64,000 nucleotides of DNA from Anodontia alba (lineage: Eukaryota > Mollusca > Bivalvia > Lucinida > Lucinidae). Positions 33,275 to 44,439 of this stretch are shown here, one piece after another. The translations under genes were made by a program, and so were the position numbers. Below the pieces are notes generated by a model. That model was not told the origin of the DNA. It did not search any database and saw nothing but the letters and a program-made list of their open reading frames with translations. The stretch is taken from the NCBI GenBank assembly GCA_964016985.1, contig OZ024830.1, positions 80,316,386-80,380,385 of the forward strand. The letters are read 5' to 3'. Every line of letters begins with the position of its first letter. Within the stretch, counting starts at the first letter, position 1.

Positions 33275-33362
33275 TGAGTGAGGATTGAACCCATGCCGGC
33301 TTGACGGCAGCGCCTATCCCTTCAGAGTCAGGAAACATAACCACTGCACCACTACGCTTTTT
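33275..33362 (-). mobile_element. tRNA-derived SINE head, type 2
   Basis: On the minus strand GTGGTGCAGTGGTTAT resembles box A and GGGTTCAATCC box B, with a variable region too long for a functional tRNA. A TA microsatellite (33180-33195) and CTTTTTTCTGAAG-type sequence follow on its 3' side. Confidence 0.65.
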
Positions 33363-33530
33363 AAAAAACTAGTTTCATGGAACAGTATTATGCTTATTTT
33401 CTCTGAATGACCCATTGGATGGGGTATATGTTTGGTACGCTATTGTACTCAATACATACATTGAATTCTCTGGATCCACAGGATACTTAAGCTTGGAAAT
33501 ATTATAATAATATAAGAATTAAACAGACTT

Positions 33531-34237
33531 GAGTCTAATGCTTTAAATAATTGGAAATTAAAGATTTTTAAGATCCTTGATGAACGTGTGTTATTTTACT
33601 CTAATAACCTTGATCTTCTCCCTCCTAAGCCTAAATGATCTTTTCGATATTTGAAACAAGGTATCCAAGAATTTCATAGGAAGTATGTTTTGGCTCCGGC
33701 TGATAAAGCTGCTAATAATGTTGTTGTTGTGTGACGACTTCATTATATCAATACTCTAATACAAGAACTTGGTAGTACCAAAACATATGAACGGATTTCT
33801 ACTGACGAGAGATCTGTTGTTGATACCCATTCTATCGATATTACTGCTAAGTTTGCAGTGAGTATTAAAGAAAAACAAAACAGGCTCCTACGTTATATTG
33901 GTTACCGAAACTTCATAAACGACCTTATAAAGCACGTTTCATTGTTAATTCTAGTTCATGTACGACTACTGTTTTGTCCAAACTGCTAACTTCATGCCTT
34001 ACTGCTGTTAACAAATATTGGATTAGATACTATACTGTTTACGAAAGGGACGGAATTAACTATTTTTGGTCAATTAAATATTCCAATAAAGTTCTCAATA
34101 AATTTACATCTAAAAACTTTCAGGCTTCTAAATCGTCTACATATGATTTTTCTACACTGTATACTACGTTACCTCATCATCTTATAAAAGATAAACTAAT
34201 TGATTTAATTAACCGAATGTTTATTCTGAATGGAGGT
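33531..34237 (+). pseudogene. Penelope-like reverse transcriptase fragment, decayed
   Basis: Conceptual reading across frames gives peptides typical of Penelope-like element (PLE) reverse transcriptase: APADKAANNVVVV near 33693-33730, TLYWLPKLHKRPYKARFIVN near 33890-33950, and SSSCTTTVLSKLLTSCLTAV followed by FWSIK and STYDFSTLYTTLPHHLIKDK near 33952-34198. The frame is broken by a stop after LLPPKPK (33636), another at 33733 and at least one frameshift near 33890. The fragment stops around 34237 at the edge of repeat O copy 3. It lacks the catalytic YxDD region and the GIY-YIG endonuclease, so it is dead. The family assignment rests on recalled motif similarity. Confidence 0.75.
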
Positions 34238-34733
34238 GAAACAGTTTTGGAAAAAAGGAGCCTCTCCGCCCCCATGAAAGCGTATAAATTCTCTTTATGC
34301 TGGAAGAGGTATCACATAATCCATTATACCTAACGTCCCATAAATTGGCAAACAGTGTAGACCCAGAGCGACACCGCAGAACGAGGCGTTTGATCAGGGT
34401 CTCCACTGTTTGCATTAACTACAGGCATTTCAATAAAACATGGTAATAATCAAAACTGACCAGACACCCCTTAACTGGAAATGGTCTGGTCCAAAGAATT
34501 CAGGTAGAAGAGTCCACTCGACATTAATGGGTTGTAAGCCGCCGCCCTTTCCAATGAATGAATGATGGAACAACTGGCCTGTACGCGGGAATAAAAGGAA
34601 TAGACAGGAGAAGTGTAAAATGAGCCTTGGTATCATGTGTGGACAACGCAAGCCAAGCTCAGTCTAAGCATTCATGTGGTCTAATCAGGCCTCCGCTGTC
34701 CGCATACTGAAGCTTTTTTACCATAGAATATAT

Positions 34734-34825
34734 CGCTGCATAAAAAAACAAAACAACAACAACAACAACAAAAACAAACAAACAAAAAAAGAAAAAAAAA
34801 ACAACAAAAAAAAAAACAACTTTAT
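34734..34825. repeat. A-rich (AAC)n tract
   Basis: AACAACAACAAC followed by A-rich sequence. The N/K-rich ORF over it is an artefact of composition. Confidence 0.85.
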
Positions 34826-35273
34826 CAGAATTGTGGCTTTGCTAGCTTATCCGAATCTTTCCTGTTCGCATACCGTATTTACCCTAAGTTTTCGGAAAGC
34901 TAGGCCTGAGCAAACAGCGTAGACGCAGAACACAGTGTCTGATCAGGGTCTACACTGTTAGTCACTCATCTAGTCGCATTTTATAACTTCAACAGGTAGT
35001 GAAATAGACAGAGGTAATAATTCTTCATATACATTTCAACTTTAAATGCCTATGGAGTATGCGGGCCAAAAATTGTCCAAAAAAAATCAAAGTATAAGAC
35101 CCAAGCTATACCGTTAAAATTTTGGTACCTGATTCTGGTACTGGATTTTTCCAGTTGGTCTCGGCAAATACAAATAGATCTGCCACATTAATTGAGAACC
35201 CGACAAACTGTGAACAAAATGTTTATTTCCGGTTTGGTTTGAGGCAACGAAATGTTACGTGTGCTGTACCATA

Positions 35274-35341
35274 GAGCTTGCTCGCGCAGGCCTTTGGCCT
35301 GCGCCGCATGTAGCCAGGTCACATGCGGCAGCGAGCTCGCT
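35274..35341. repeat. three-way-junction-like double hairpin
   Basis: Two perfect hairpins stand back to back: GCAGGCC-TTT-GGCCTGC (35286-35302) and GCCGCATGT...ACATGCGGC (35303-35329). They are enclosed by a closing stem GCTCGC (35280-35285) / GCGAGC (35331-35336). Confidence 0.75.
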
Positions 35342-36193
35342 ATAAATAGAAGGACTATTGACTTATATTTAGACGGGAAAATACCCGAATTCAGTTTCAG
35401 GGTAGATAACTGATTTATTTTATGTCCTTTGGAGAATAAGCTTTGTAAGCATGCGCAATCCGGGAATTTTTGGCTTGTGCGTATAGAATGGAAAACTCAT
35501 TCCGGTTTTACTCTGTATTTGTCCTCGTTTTCAGGGCTCATTCATCTTTAGAAACAAGAATAGTCGGCAAACCCGTCTACTGCCATCAAAGGCAATAGAT
35601 ACGGCGGCCGTGTTGCAGGGAATGGAAAGATTGAACATTTCCATCAACTTCTTTGCATGAATGGCTGGTTGATTTATAACAAAAGTTATGACATTCCCTG
35701 GTAATATATAGTTATACATTTTGAGATAATTTGATATTTAGTATGTATGTAGGACAAACCAAGTGTCGTATTCAAGAATTGTAATTTATATTGCCTTAGT
35801 TTTCGAGTTACTTTCCCTTGGAATGTTTAGTTATGAAATTGTGTACGCTCGATAACTGTGGTACATTTTGAGATAGTTTGATGATACTTGGTTGTTATGT
35901 GGGACAGCTGAAATAGCTGTCGCTTCTATTTGGAATATAGGGAACTGTCTGAACAAACTAGGGTCATGGTTTGTAGCATTTGCAATCCTATAAACATGTA
36001 CACACAGAGGTCACTGATAAAACTTGGCAAGCCTTTCCTTTTGAAAGGAAACTTTATCTAGATTTAGAAAACATCTCAATAATTGCTATCTGCTCAGGAA
36101 ATGTTCCAGTATTAACAGAAGACTCAAATGGACCTAATCACTCCGTACATATTTTTGGAATGTTAGTGTTTCAGTGTCCTGTCCACAGGTGTT

Positions 36194-36300
36194 CCCAGCT
36201 AGCATTCTACATAAATCTACAGCGGGCCGTTATCGGCCCGTCAGCTACCCTGACGGGCCGATAACGGCCCGCTGTAGATTTATGTAGAATGCTTACTGGG
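36194..36300. repeat. hairpin IV, copy 4
   Basis: CCCAGCTAGCATTCTACATA and its complement. Inner arms are AGCGGGCCGTTATCGGCCCG, with perfect pairing through the stem. Confidence 0.95.
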
Positions 36301-36834
36301 CAGCCATTCCTGATAATGAAAGCAGACAGTCTTTTTTCCAGCTGAATGTAGCCAGGCAGAGTATATTATAGGAGACACTCCATGGGAAAATGTGTCTTCG
36401 GGACATATACGGGACAGCGAAGGCCCAGATCAAACTGCATCACTTAGTCTTGTTACAACACTCGTTGTCCGCTTAAAGCGTTTTCAATTCTGTATGATGT
36501 ATTCATATATAATGTACAACGTAAACCATTATCAGATTGTGCGGATTCATAGCTGATCTGGATCTTTACTGTTCATATGTACCCCGATGACACCTCTTCA
36601 TATGGCGCAGCTCGTACCTGTATCTTAAGTATTAGGACACACAAACCTACGCAAAAAGTGTAGACTCAGATCAGACGCCACCTAACGCGTCGCCTGATCT
36701 GGGTCTACACAATTGCACCTCATTCATCAGTTTTTAGACACTGCAATAGGTAGTCGCATGGGCTTGTTAAAACGTCAGGACAAGTATAAAGGAATTAAGG
36801 TATTCGAAGATTTAGGGTAAATAGAGTAATGTAG

Positions 36835-36837
<3 letters not shown>

Positions 36838-36893
<56 letters not shown>
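36838..36893. repeat. (GA)n microsatellite
   Basis: About 27 uninterrupted AG units. Confidence 0.95.
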
Positions 36894-36897
<4 letters not shown>

Positions 36898-37657
36898 ATT
36901 ATCCAAGAAAGGTGTAATGGATTGGTATATGGTATTAATACAATCATAAAATATGGCACCTGACAGCCTGTAAAATTTCAGTTAGTCTCTTGTTCTTGAA
37001 ATGGAATGATTTTTTATCATATCTCTGAATTAATGTTGCCAACATTAATTCAGATTGAGATACGATAAAAATCATTTAATGTTTGATCCAGTTCAAAAAC
37101 GAGAGACTAACTGTATTTTTTACAAGATGTCAAATGCCACGTATTAATACTATATAAATTATATGGCGATTTTCATATCATACCCCATATTAACCCGAGA
37201 CACCCATATCAGCCCGAGGGCCTTCGGCCCTCGTGCTGATATGGATGTCTCGGGTTGATATGGGGTATGATATGAAAATTGGCATATCATAATCTATTTA
37301 TAATATAATTTTCTTTCTGACAAGTTTGCTTATTTGATATCGTATTCGGAGTCAAAGGCAAGACCGCCGAGCCGAGTGTTCCGAATATGGTGAGATGTTT
37401 TTTGTTTTTTTTTGTCCGAGCACAAAAGCCGTATCACCCACGTGACGTGGTGATATGGGTTTTTTGTCCGGGCACAAAAGCCGTATCACCCACGTGACCC
37501 ATTATTACACCTTTTCGCTCCACAAGAGTGATATGTGCTTGAAAGCCATGTTAGTATCACATATGCAAAATGAACATGTTTTCTGGTAAATGTATGATAA
37601 ATCAATTTATCAAACCTTTCTTGGTTGAAAAAAAAAATGAGGAATATGGAGCCTTAA
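36894..37657. mobile_element. TTAA-MITE family I copy, with nested insertions
   Basis: TTTTATTATCCAAGAAAGGTG and the right end GAGGAATATGGAGCCTTAA match the family at 45245-45591, which shares the GAATTAATGTTGCCAACATTAATTC centre (37027-37053). The left terminus is replaced by the GA microsatellite. A second palindrome (37161-37287) and a CACGTGA-rich segment (37410-37505) interrupt the right half. Confidence 0.7.
37161..37287. repeat. 127-bp palindrome
   Basis: The arms run ATATGGCGATTTTCATATCA...ACCCGAGACACCCATATCAG and back, centred on CCCGAGGGCCTTCGGCCCTCG. Pairing is near perfect over about 60 bp. Confidence 0.9.
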
Positions 37658-38250
37658 ATTTAAGGTGACGATTAATGACTATCTTATTGAATAGGTAGTG
37701 CAGAGTAAACCAATTACAAATGGTCCTTCTAACTGGAATCCTCTATTTTTATTATTTTAGTTCCTCAGAGGAATTTAACTGATTTTGTAACTAAAAACTT
37801 CTCCACTTCCATATGAAAGATTTATTAACATTTTGCTAGAAAATCATTTATTGAATTAGTGACAGAAATAGATTTTTAATGCTATACAGGAACTTCTTTA
37901 TAAAACTCTCACAAATTACTGCAGTCTTAACATGAAAAAGTGTAGCTTATGGCAAATGCGCTCAGCGAATACCGAGATCAGTCTGTGCAGCAGTGCCATC
38001 TGATTAATCTTTGCTGAGTGCACTGCGCTTAACAAAGGCTCCAGTGTTTCTACAGGTGGGCTGCAAACTCTCATTAGATAGCTCGGGAAAACCGGCTGAT
38101 CTAAATCTTCGCTTGAGTACGTCATAAGGGGAATAGATATACTTTGGTAGATTTTCCAACATTTTGCTAAGGAGACAATTTTTGTGGCTTCCTGTTTGCT
38201 TACTCCCTTCTGAAAAGAAGTCCTCATAAAGGAAAGAATTTGGGAGCAAA

Positions 38251-38424
38251 TTCTTTCCTTTTAGAGTAGACGCCTTTTCAGATGGGAGAGAAAACTGTTT
38301 TTTGAAAGAGTTACCGCCCTTGAAAGAGCATCCATTTCTCTTAATTTCGGTGTCTTATTTTGGATAACTGAAGCTCTTTCAAGGACAACTGTCAAAAGGG
38401 ATCTACTCTAAAAAAGAAAGAATT
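38251..38424. mobile_element. MITE-like element, TTCTTTCC(TTT)TAGAGTAGA ends
   Basis: AATTCTTTCCTTTTAGAGTAGA at the left and TCTACTCTAAAAAAGAAAGAATT at the right are inverted, with GAAAGAG/CTCTTTC inner pairs. A related but damaged copy lies near 41875-41930. Confidence 0.6.
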
Positions 38425-38737
38425 GGCTCCCCTTTTAGAGTATATCCCGATCCCTTTTAGAAGAGACTTGGTGTGCAGAAATTGTTAGCAAATAGGATGT
38501 CACAAAAGTTACCCCCCTTGTGAAAATGGAGGAAATTTTACAAGGTGCATCCAGACCCCTGACGTTCAATCAACAATGAAACGTTTCAACGTTGTATGTC
38601 TGCTGAGATCATGACATACTGCCTTCATTTGGAACACTACACAAAATGGAAGGATGCGCCGAGAAAACTGTCAAAGCCCTCGTCAGACAGCGTGGGTGCG
38701 CAGGTAAATCTGGACCTTTATCTTCAGCATACTGGCA

Positions 38738-38812
38738 CAGCAGCTCTGTTGGTAATGCGTCAAGCTTGTGGGTTCGACATCCAGCCGAGTCATAACAAAG
38801 ACTTCAACAAGA
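38738..38812 (+). mobile_element. tRNA-like SINE head fragment
   Basis: CTCTGTTGGTAATGCGTC resembles box A and GTGGGTTCGACATCC box B. The spacing suits a tRNA-derived promoter. The body that follows is not the type 1 SINE. Confidence 0.45.
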
Positions 38813-38819
38813 ACTAGAA

Positions 38820-39165
38820 ATGTGTCCACAGTACACGGATGCCCCCGCTGTGGGGTACCTGACTATAAAACTTCAAAATTCTACCTGGTACAAATGCATT
38901 AACCGGAGTCTAACAGGATCACGTACGTATGTACGTACGTAGTACGTACACACATCCGTACAGAAGGACGTACATTCGTACGCAAAACCGAAAAACTATA
39001 TCCGAAGAAAGTGAGTTATCTCTCTTGCACGTGAAACACCTATAGTACTGGTCCTCCTCTTCATCCCTACCAAATATGAAAGCAATCCACTGAAGAATAA
39101 AGGTAGCATATAACTTTGAAAAAAGGTTAACCATGCCCGTCCGCCCGGACATCGCTATTTTAAAG
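38820..39165 (+). repeat. HINE-like unit with ACGT-rich tail region
   Basis: A (TACG)n-type stretch at 38923-38955 is followed by GTGAGTTATCTCTCTTGCACGTGAAACA...CATCCCTACCAAATATGAAAGCAATC. The latter block recurs at 49330-49520. Confidence 0.55.
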
Positions 39166-39441
39166 GATGGATTTAAAAAATAAATAAATAAATGAAAAAA
39201 AAAACAAAAAAAAACCGGCTCAAACTGGTACTACTGGTCTTTCGCTTGGCGCTCAGCATAAAACAAAGTAGAGCTGGGAATCAGAACTGGTCAGCCTTGT
39301 ATCAGCATAATGTGACTGGGTGGAATATCATGTCATGTGTCTGGGGACTGATATATCAGTAAGGCAGCACCAGCGAGTATTGATCTACTTGTCACGTCTA
39401 GACTCTGTCGTGATATGACTGAAAGCGGCGCAAGACCAGAA

Positions 39442-39862
39442 TAAAATCAAAGCACTGACAGCACTGGTGGGTCGATTGTCTCCGAGTGTAGGATAGGTCA
39501 AGGACGTAAATAATACAAATTTTATACGTCTTTGGATAGGTAAATGGTCCTGAACGAGAACTTGAGACTATTTCATTTAATCCTCAACATCCTGTAATTT
39601 AAGCAAAACGTGCAGACCCTGATCAGACACCGCGTTCTGCGGCGTCTGATCTGGGTCTGCACTGTTTGCAAATGTCCCAATTCAGTTTTTTACAGATCTC
39701 TTTACATGGCTCTCTGACGTCACAGGACAAGAACAGCATGGCTATAAATAACCGTTACCTGAATTTCGTACAAACGCGCGCGATTTGATTTCATAATCAT
39801 GTGGACAACCTTAAGGAAATTTTGGTGCACGTATACTTTGGCCCGATTGTAAACAATCGACC
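39442..39862 (-). mobile_element. repeat family N copy 3 (inverted)
   Basis: CAGCACTGGTGGGTCGATTGT at the left and CCGATTGTAAACAATCGACC at the right are the two family N ends in reverse order. A core II hairpin (39603-39670) and TGACGTCA near 39714 are inside. No SINE is present. Confidence 0.75.
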
Positions 39863-39950
39863 AAAAACAACAATCAGCATCGTGTGGCTCACCAACTTAG
39901 TGGTTTTGCTGCTGTTGTGTCATATATAGCTAGGATTATTTGGTGTGTGG

Positions 39951-40700
39951 AGGATTTAGTATATTCGTGTTTCGGCTACAAGATACTCTGTTGAAAAAAA
40001 GGTTAACCTTAATACTACACTGGGCAAGATTCAGCCGACGGCTAAATTGTATTTTTCTTTTTTCTCCTCCAGAAAACAGGATTGGACATTTCATGCAAAT
40101 TGTCTCTATTGGAGACAATTTGCATGAAATGTCCACTCTGGGCAAGATACAAGAGACGACTAAATTACATTTTTCTTAATTTTTCGGATTTAGTATATTC
40201 GTGTTTCGGCTGCAAGATACTCTGTTGAAAAAAAAGGTTAACCTTAATACTACTCTGGGCAAGCCAATGATTCAGCCGACGGCTAAATTGTATTCTTCTT
40301 TTTTCTCCTCCAGAAAACAGGATTTGACATTTCATGCAAATTGTCTCTATTGGAGACAATTTGCATGAAATGTCCACTCTGGGCAAGATTTAAGAGACGA
40401 CTAAATTACATTTTTCTTAATTTTTCCACAGAAAAACAGGATTTGACATTTCATGCAAATTGTCTCCTGGAGACAATTTGCATAAAATGCCAATTTTGGG
40501 CAAGATTCAACAGACGATTAAATTATTTTCATTTTTCCCCAGAAAACAGGATTTGACATTTCTTTTTCCCCAGAAAACAGGATTTGACATTTCATGCAAA
40601 TTATCTCCATTAGAGACAATTTGCATGAAATGGCAAATTCTGTTTTCTGGACGAAAATCAATGTCGTCTACTGAAAACTTTATCCTGGCTGCCAAGCATG
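39951..40700. repeat. tandem array of core III hairpins
   Basis: A unit of about 235 bp starting GGATTTAGTATATTCGTGTTTCGGC is repeated directly (39951 and 40185). Two further partial units follow. Core III stems (CATTTCATGCAAATTGTCTC and complement) lie at 40087-40131, 40329-40372, 40447-40489 and 40589-40632. TTAACC ends survive near 40002 and 40239. Confidence 0.85.
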
Positions 40701-41237
40701 AAGTAGGCTAAAATTTCATAAGAAAAACTCTGCAACATTGCGTCATACGCGAACAAACTGACGGGCTGGGTGGTGATAGGTCAAATCACCACCCCACTTT
40801 AACTGAAAATGTCACTTTCATGGGAATTTGTGGGTATTGTATTTACCCTAACTTTCGCACACCTTATCCTTTACCTTATACTTCGAAAATTTCAACATTT
40901 CTTTCTACTTGTGAAAGTGTCCAACAGTGCTGGATGTGTGAAAAACAGCGGCTCTTTGCGTCTTATCTGGTTCCAGTCTGTTAAACCATGACTAAACGAA
41001 TGGTACTTCGATCCAATCGATCGACACCATATATTTTCTGGATCCGCCCCCTGCGAATGCAAGAGAATGGTCTTTTTTACCTATGTAGACAGCAGAGATG
41101 TAGATAAACTTGCACATCTGCGCAGCCCGGTCAGGATCTTCGTTGCCCACTTGAAAACGGATGCCGTAGAAGAAATCTACTAGGTGTAGGTTAACTGCCG
41201 TAGAAGAAATCTACTGGTGTAGGTTAACTGGACCCAA

Positions 41238-41486
41238 CATTACGAAAACATGCCTATTCAAATATATTGAAAATTCCACCGCCAAAAACTGAGTTTTCAG
41301 ATAAAAATTCTGATGTTTTTCTTATGTCTGCTCAAAACATAGATTGTGGTTTACTCGTTAGAACTGCCTCGGCGAGGCGGTTTTTAGCAAAATAAGAAAA
41401 AAATGCAAACCCCTGTAAACCACAGTTTTACTATATAAAAGTGGGGTTTAAGGGGGTCAAAATTATATAGGTATGTTTTCGTGGTT
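41238..41486 (+). mobile_element. MITE family A copy 2
   Basis: CATTACGAAAACATGCCTAT and ATAGGTATGTTTTCGTGG ends. The right arm of core I is deleted (GGCGAGGCGGTTTTTAGC), so this copy is asymmetric. Confidence 0.85.
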
Positions 41487-41522
41487 ATAGTGGGGACTGG
41501 ATACACTTCGTAGATTTTCCAA

Positions 41523-41796
41523 CATTACGAAAGCACGCCTATTCAAATATATTGAAAATTTTACAACCAAAAAAAGAATTCAGATAAAAAAAATTCTGAC
41601 ACTTTTCATAATTCTGCTCAAAACAGAGATTGCGGGTACTCGTTAGAACCGCCTTAGTGAGGCGGTTCTAACGAGTACCCACAATCTATGTTTTTACCAA
41701 ATAAGAAAAATAATGTATACCCCTGTAAACCCCAGTTTTACTATATAAAAGTGGGGTTTAAGGGGCTCGAAATTATACAGGCGTGTTTTCGTGATG
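41523..41796 (+). mobile_element. MITE family A copy 3
   Basis: CATTACGAAAGCACGCCTAT and CAGGCGTGTTTTCGTGATG ends. A full core I hairpin (AGAACCGCCTTAGTGAGGCGG) and the CCCCAGTTTTACTATATAAA block are present. It starts 36 bp after copy 2, same orientation. Confidence 0.9.
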
Positions 41797-42126
41797 AACA
41801 TTTTCTACGGAGACCAGTTTCATGACTTCCTGACTCCTTTCCTGCACACCAACCTCCTTTTGAAAATGAACTCACTCTAAAAGGAAAGAATTCGTTCCTC
41901 TTGGAAGCAAATTCTTTTCATTTATTTTTTTTTTTCCTTTCCAGAAAGGAAGCAAAACAATTCTAAGAGTTGTTTTCCCTGAAAGTACATTTATTCCCCT
42001 GTATTACCCAACAATATTACGGGCCAGAGAAAGTGAGACAATCCAAAATAATACAAATATACTAGTAATTTTATTGATCTTCCTCAAGCAGACAAAAAAG
42101 TCATTGTAAAAGTTTTTCCTCTTGTA

Positions 42127-42396
42127 CATCACGAAAACATACCTATATAATTTTGACCCCCTTAAACTCCACTTTTATATAGTAAAACTGGGGTTTACAG
42201 GGGTATACATTATTTTTCTTATTTCTGATCAAAAACATAGATTGTGGGTACTCATTAGAACTGCCTCGGCTAACGAGTACCCACAATCTATGTTTTGAGC
42301 AGAAATATGAAAAAAATATCAGAATGTTTATCTGAAAACTTTCAATTTTTGGTTGTGAAATTTTCCATATATTCGAACAGGCGTGGTTTCGTAATG
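42127..42396 (-). mobile_element. MITE family A copy 4 (inverted)
   Basis: CATCACGAAAACATACCTAT and ACAGGCGTGGTTTCGTAATG ends. Core I has lost part of the stem tip (CTGCCTCGGCTAACGAG). Confidence 0.9.
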
Positions 42397-42459
42397 ATGC
42401 TGTAAACTCCGATTCATCAGGGCTCTCAACGCGCCATTTACTGTCCTTTCGACAGCACT

Positions 42460-43026
42460 AGGAAAGACCTTTTTTGCTTGGCGTTTTATTTTAATGAAAA
42501 TATTTAGTTCTGATTGACCATATCTTATCAGAAACCATTCTGTGTTTTGTTCTCAAACATGTACCCTAAAATTAAATTTACGACCAAACGTTGGTCTGAC
42601 CTATGCAATTTCTATAGTAAAGTGATTTTATTTTTTTATTTTTCGTTTCAAAAACTTTTTTTCTTTTTTTTTTGCTGAATTTGAATTATTGATGTTTCGT
42701 AACAATATTGTGAAAATTTCAGAAAAATTTAACAAGCGGAACTCGTTGAAAATCTGCTTCTAAATTACCTACTCTACAGACTTATGCGCAATTTGCATTC
42801 ATTTTTACTGTGGGTAAAAGTGAAAATATTTAATTTAGAAAAACAAAAACAACAAAAAAAACCCAAAAAACAAACAAACAAACAAAAAAAAAAAAAAAAA
42901 AACAATGGCTAAAATAACACTTTGTTTATAAGCTGTTACCACAAATGGTTTTGCGTTAAATCATGACAGAAGTTTGCAAATTTACTTCCGTGTAAAGCGC
43001 CAAGCAAACAACGATTTTCTGAAAGA
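42460..43026 (+). mobile_element. DNA-transposon-like element M, copy 1
   Basis: The left end AGGAAAGACC...TTTTTTGCTTGGCG and the right end CGCCAAGCAAACAACGATTTTC are inverted. The interior (GGAACTCGTTGAAAATCTGCTTC, TTTGCATTCATTTTTACTG) aligns in reverse with 51102-51547. It is non-coding. Confidence 0.8.
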
Positions 43027-43040
43027 TATTGAAAACAGTG

Positions 43041-43156
43041 TAGACTGGCTCCAGACCAATCTTTATAGTCATGATATTATATTTTGGTCTTATTCTAGTG
43101 GATTATCAAACATTTTACGAATAAATATTTAGTCACTGGAGACTGGAACCAGTCTA
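43041..43156. mobile_element. foldback MITE family L, deletion copy
   Basis: TAGACTGGCTCCAGACCAATCTTTATAGTCATGATATTA...CACTGGAGACTGGAACCAGTCTA. Most of the left arm is missing relative to 17197-17402. Confidence 0.8.
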
Positions 43157-43406
43157 CGCATCAACAGTCACATAATTTATATGTCCGCAACGTGAGAAAA
43201 CATACCTTCTGACACTGTGCGCCTAAGAAAAAAACTCAGATCAGTCTCAATGAAACCGACTGCAATTTTCATTCTTTTATGTGCTCAGTTCTTCAAGGGG
43301 AATTTATTTATTAATTTTTTTTTACAAATATGCTGTTTACCGATTTTCTTACCTAACGTTTGGCATCTATAGTATAATTCATTGGCTATTCTGACAGATT
43401 TTCTTT

Positions 43407-43609
43407 TTAACATTTAGCACTCTGGGTAAAATTTTCAGCAAACATTTTTTTAATATTTTTTTAAATTTTTCCCAGGATACAGGATTTGATATTTCATGCA
43501 AACTGTCTGCATTGGAGACAATTTGCATGAAATGTCAAATCCTGTTTTCTGGGAAAATAAGAAAAATATTGTCATCTGCTGAATTAGCCAAGAGAGTGGT
43601 GAAGGTTAA
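43407..43609. mobile_element. TTAA-MITE family F copy
   Basis: TTAACATTTAGCACTCTGGG and CCAAGAGAGTGGTGAAGGTTAA ends. The inner arms CCCAGGATACAGGATTTGATATTTC and its complement are around GTCTGCATTGGAGAC. Confidence 0.9.
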
Positions 43610-43840
43610 GGTGACCCCCTTTTTATGTATGCGGCAGATACATGTAACCTTAGAAATGGGACATCCAGAGTTCTCCTTAGCTGCAGTATATAACCTTTAT
43701 TCTGTGCATCTGTCCCAATACTTCGGGTTATTATTGTGTTTATGTATTTTTTTTCTCACCAAGAAAACTATCAATATCAATTTTGGTGGAAACAAGTTCA
43801 CCTGGAGTGCCCAGTAATGTAAATAAATTCCTAGAATTTC

Positions 43841-44028
43841 TCTAAACACTCTGCTCTGCATGCTGATAAAAAAAATCAGCAGACGACATTTTAAAGTATC
43901 TCTTATTTTTTCCCCAGAAAATAGGCTTTGCCATTTCATTCAAGTTTGCATGAAATGACAAAGCCTATTTGCAAAAAAAAAAAAAAAAAATCGTCTGTGT
44001 GTCGTCTGATGAATTATCCCAGTGTTAA
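43841..44028. mobile_element. TTAA-MITE family F copy, diverged
   Basis: CAGCAGACGACATTTTAAAG and ATCGTCTGTGTGTCGTCTGATGAATTA ends. The core is shortened to CATTTCATTCAAGTTTGCATGAAATG. Confidence 0.65.
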
Positions 44029-44206
44029 AGACTAAACTAAACACCTGGAGATCAGAGACCTGGAGAGAGATATCCGGAATGTTGTTTAAACAAACTTGGC
44101 ATTTAATTGTAATACATATATCCTGTTCTAAGTTCCTCTTTGTTCATCAACAAGTTAACTCTTCTCATTCCTGCAGACCAGATCCGGCTGTCAAATAGTT
44201 TTTTTT

Positions 44207-44375
44207 TAACCCTTAGCACTCTGTGTAAAATTTTCAGCAGACGATAGTGAAATATTTTTCTTATTTTACCAAGAAAACACGTTTTGACATATCAAATCCT
44301 GTTTTCTGGGAAAAATAAGAAAAATATCATCAATTTGCCATCTGCTGAATTAGCCCAGAGAGTGGTAAAGGTTAA
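44207..44375. mobile_element. TTAA-MITE family F copy with deleted core
   Basis: TTAACCCTTAGCACTCTGTG and CCCAGAGAGTGGTAAAGGTTAA are near-perfect ends. The ATGCAAATTGTCTCC stem tip is gone (GACATATCAAATCCTG), so the family persists without its hairpin tip. Confidence 0.85.
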
Positions 44376-44439
44376 CTTAAATATGAACCAGGAAAATTGG
44401 CCATTTATCCAGAAGACTGGTACAGCAAATCTAACTTAA

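Larger units (their letters stand above)
34236..36790 (-). repeat. composite repeat O, copy 3 (inverted)
   Basis: This is a reverse-oriented homologue of 23003-24672: GGAGCCTCTCCGCC, AGACCATTT/GTACGCGGGAATAAAAGGAAT, AAGCCAAGCTCAGTCTAAGCAT, AGCATGCGCAATCCGG, TGTCCACAGGTGTTCC, hairpin IV (36194) and GAAGGCCCAGATCAAACTG. It is longer than copy 1 because of internal additions at about 35020-35345. It starts where the PLE fragment ends. Confidence 0.65.

Noticed and set aside
34674..34922. N/K-rich 82-codon ORF
   Set aside because: Product of an AAC/A-rich low-complexity tract.
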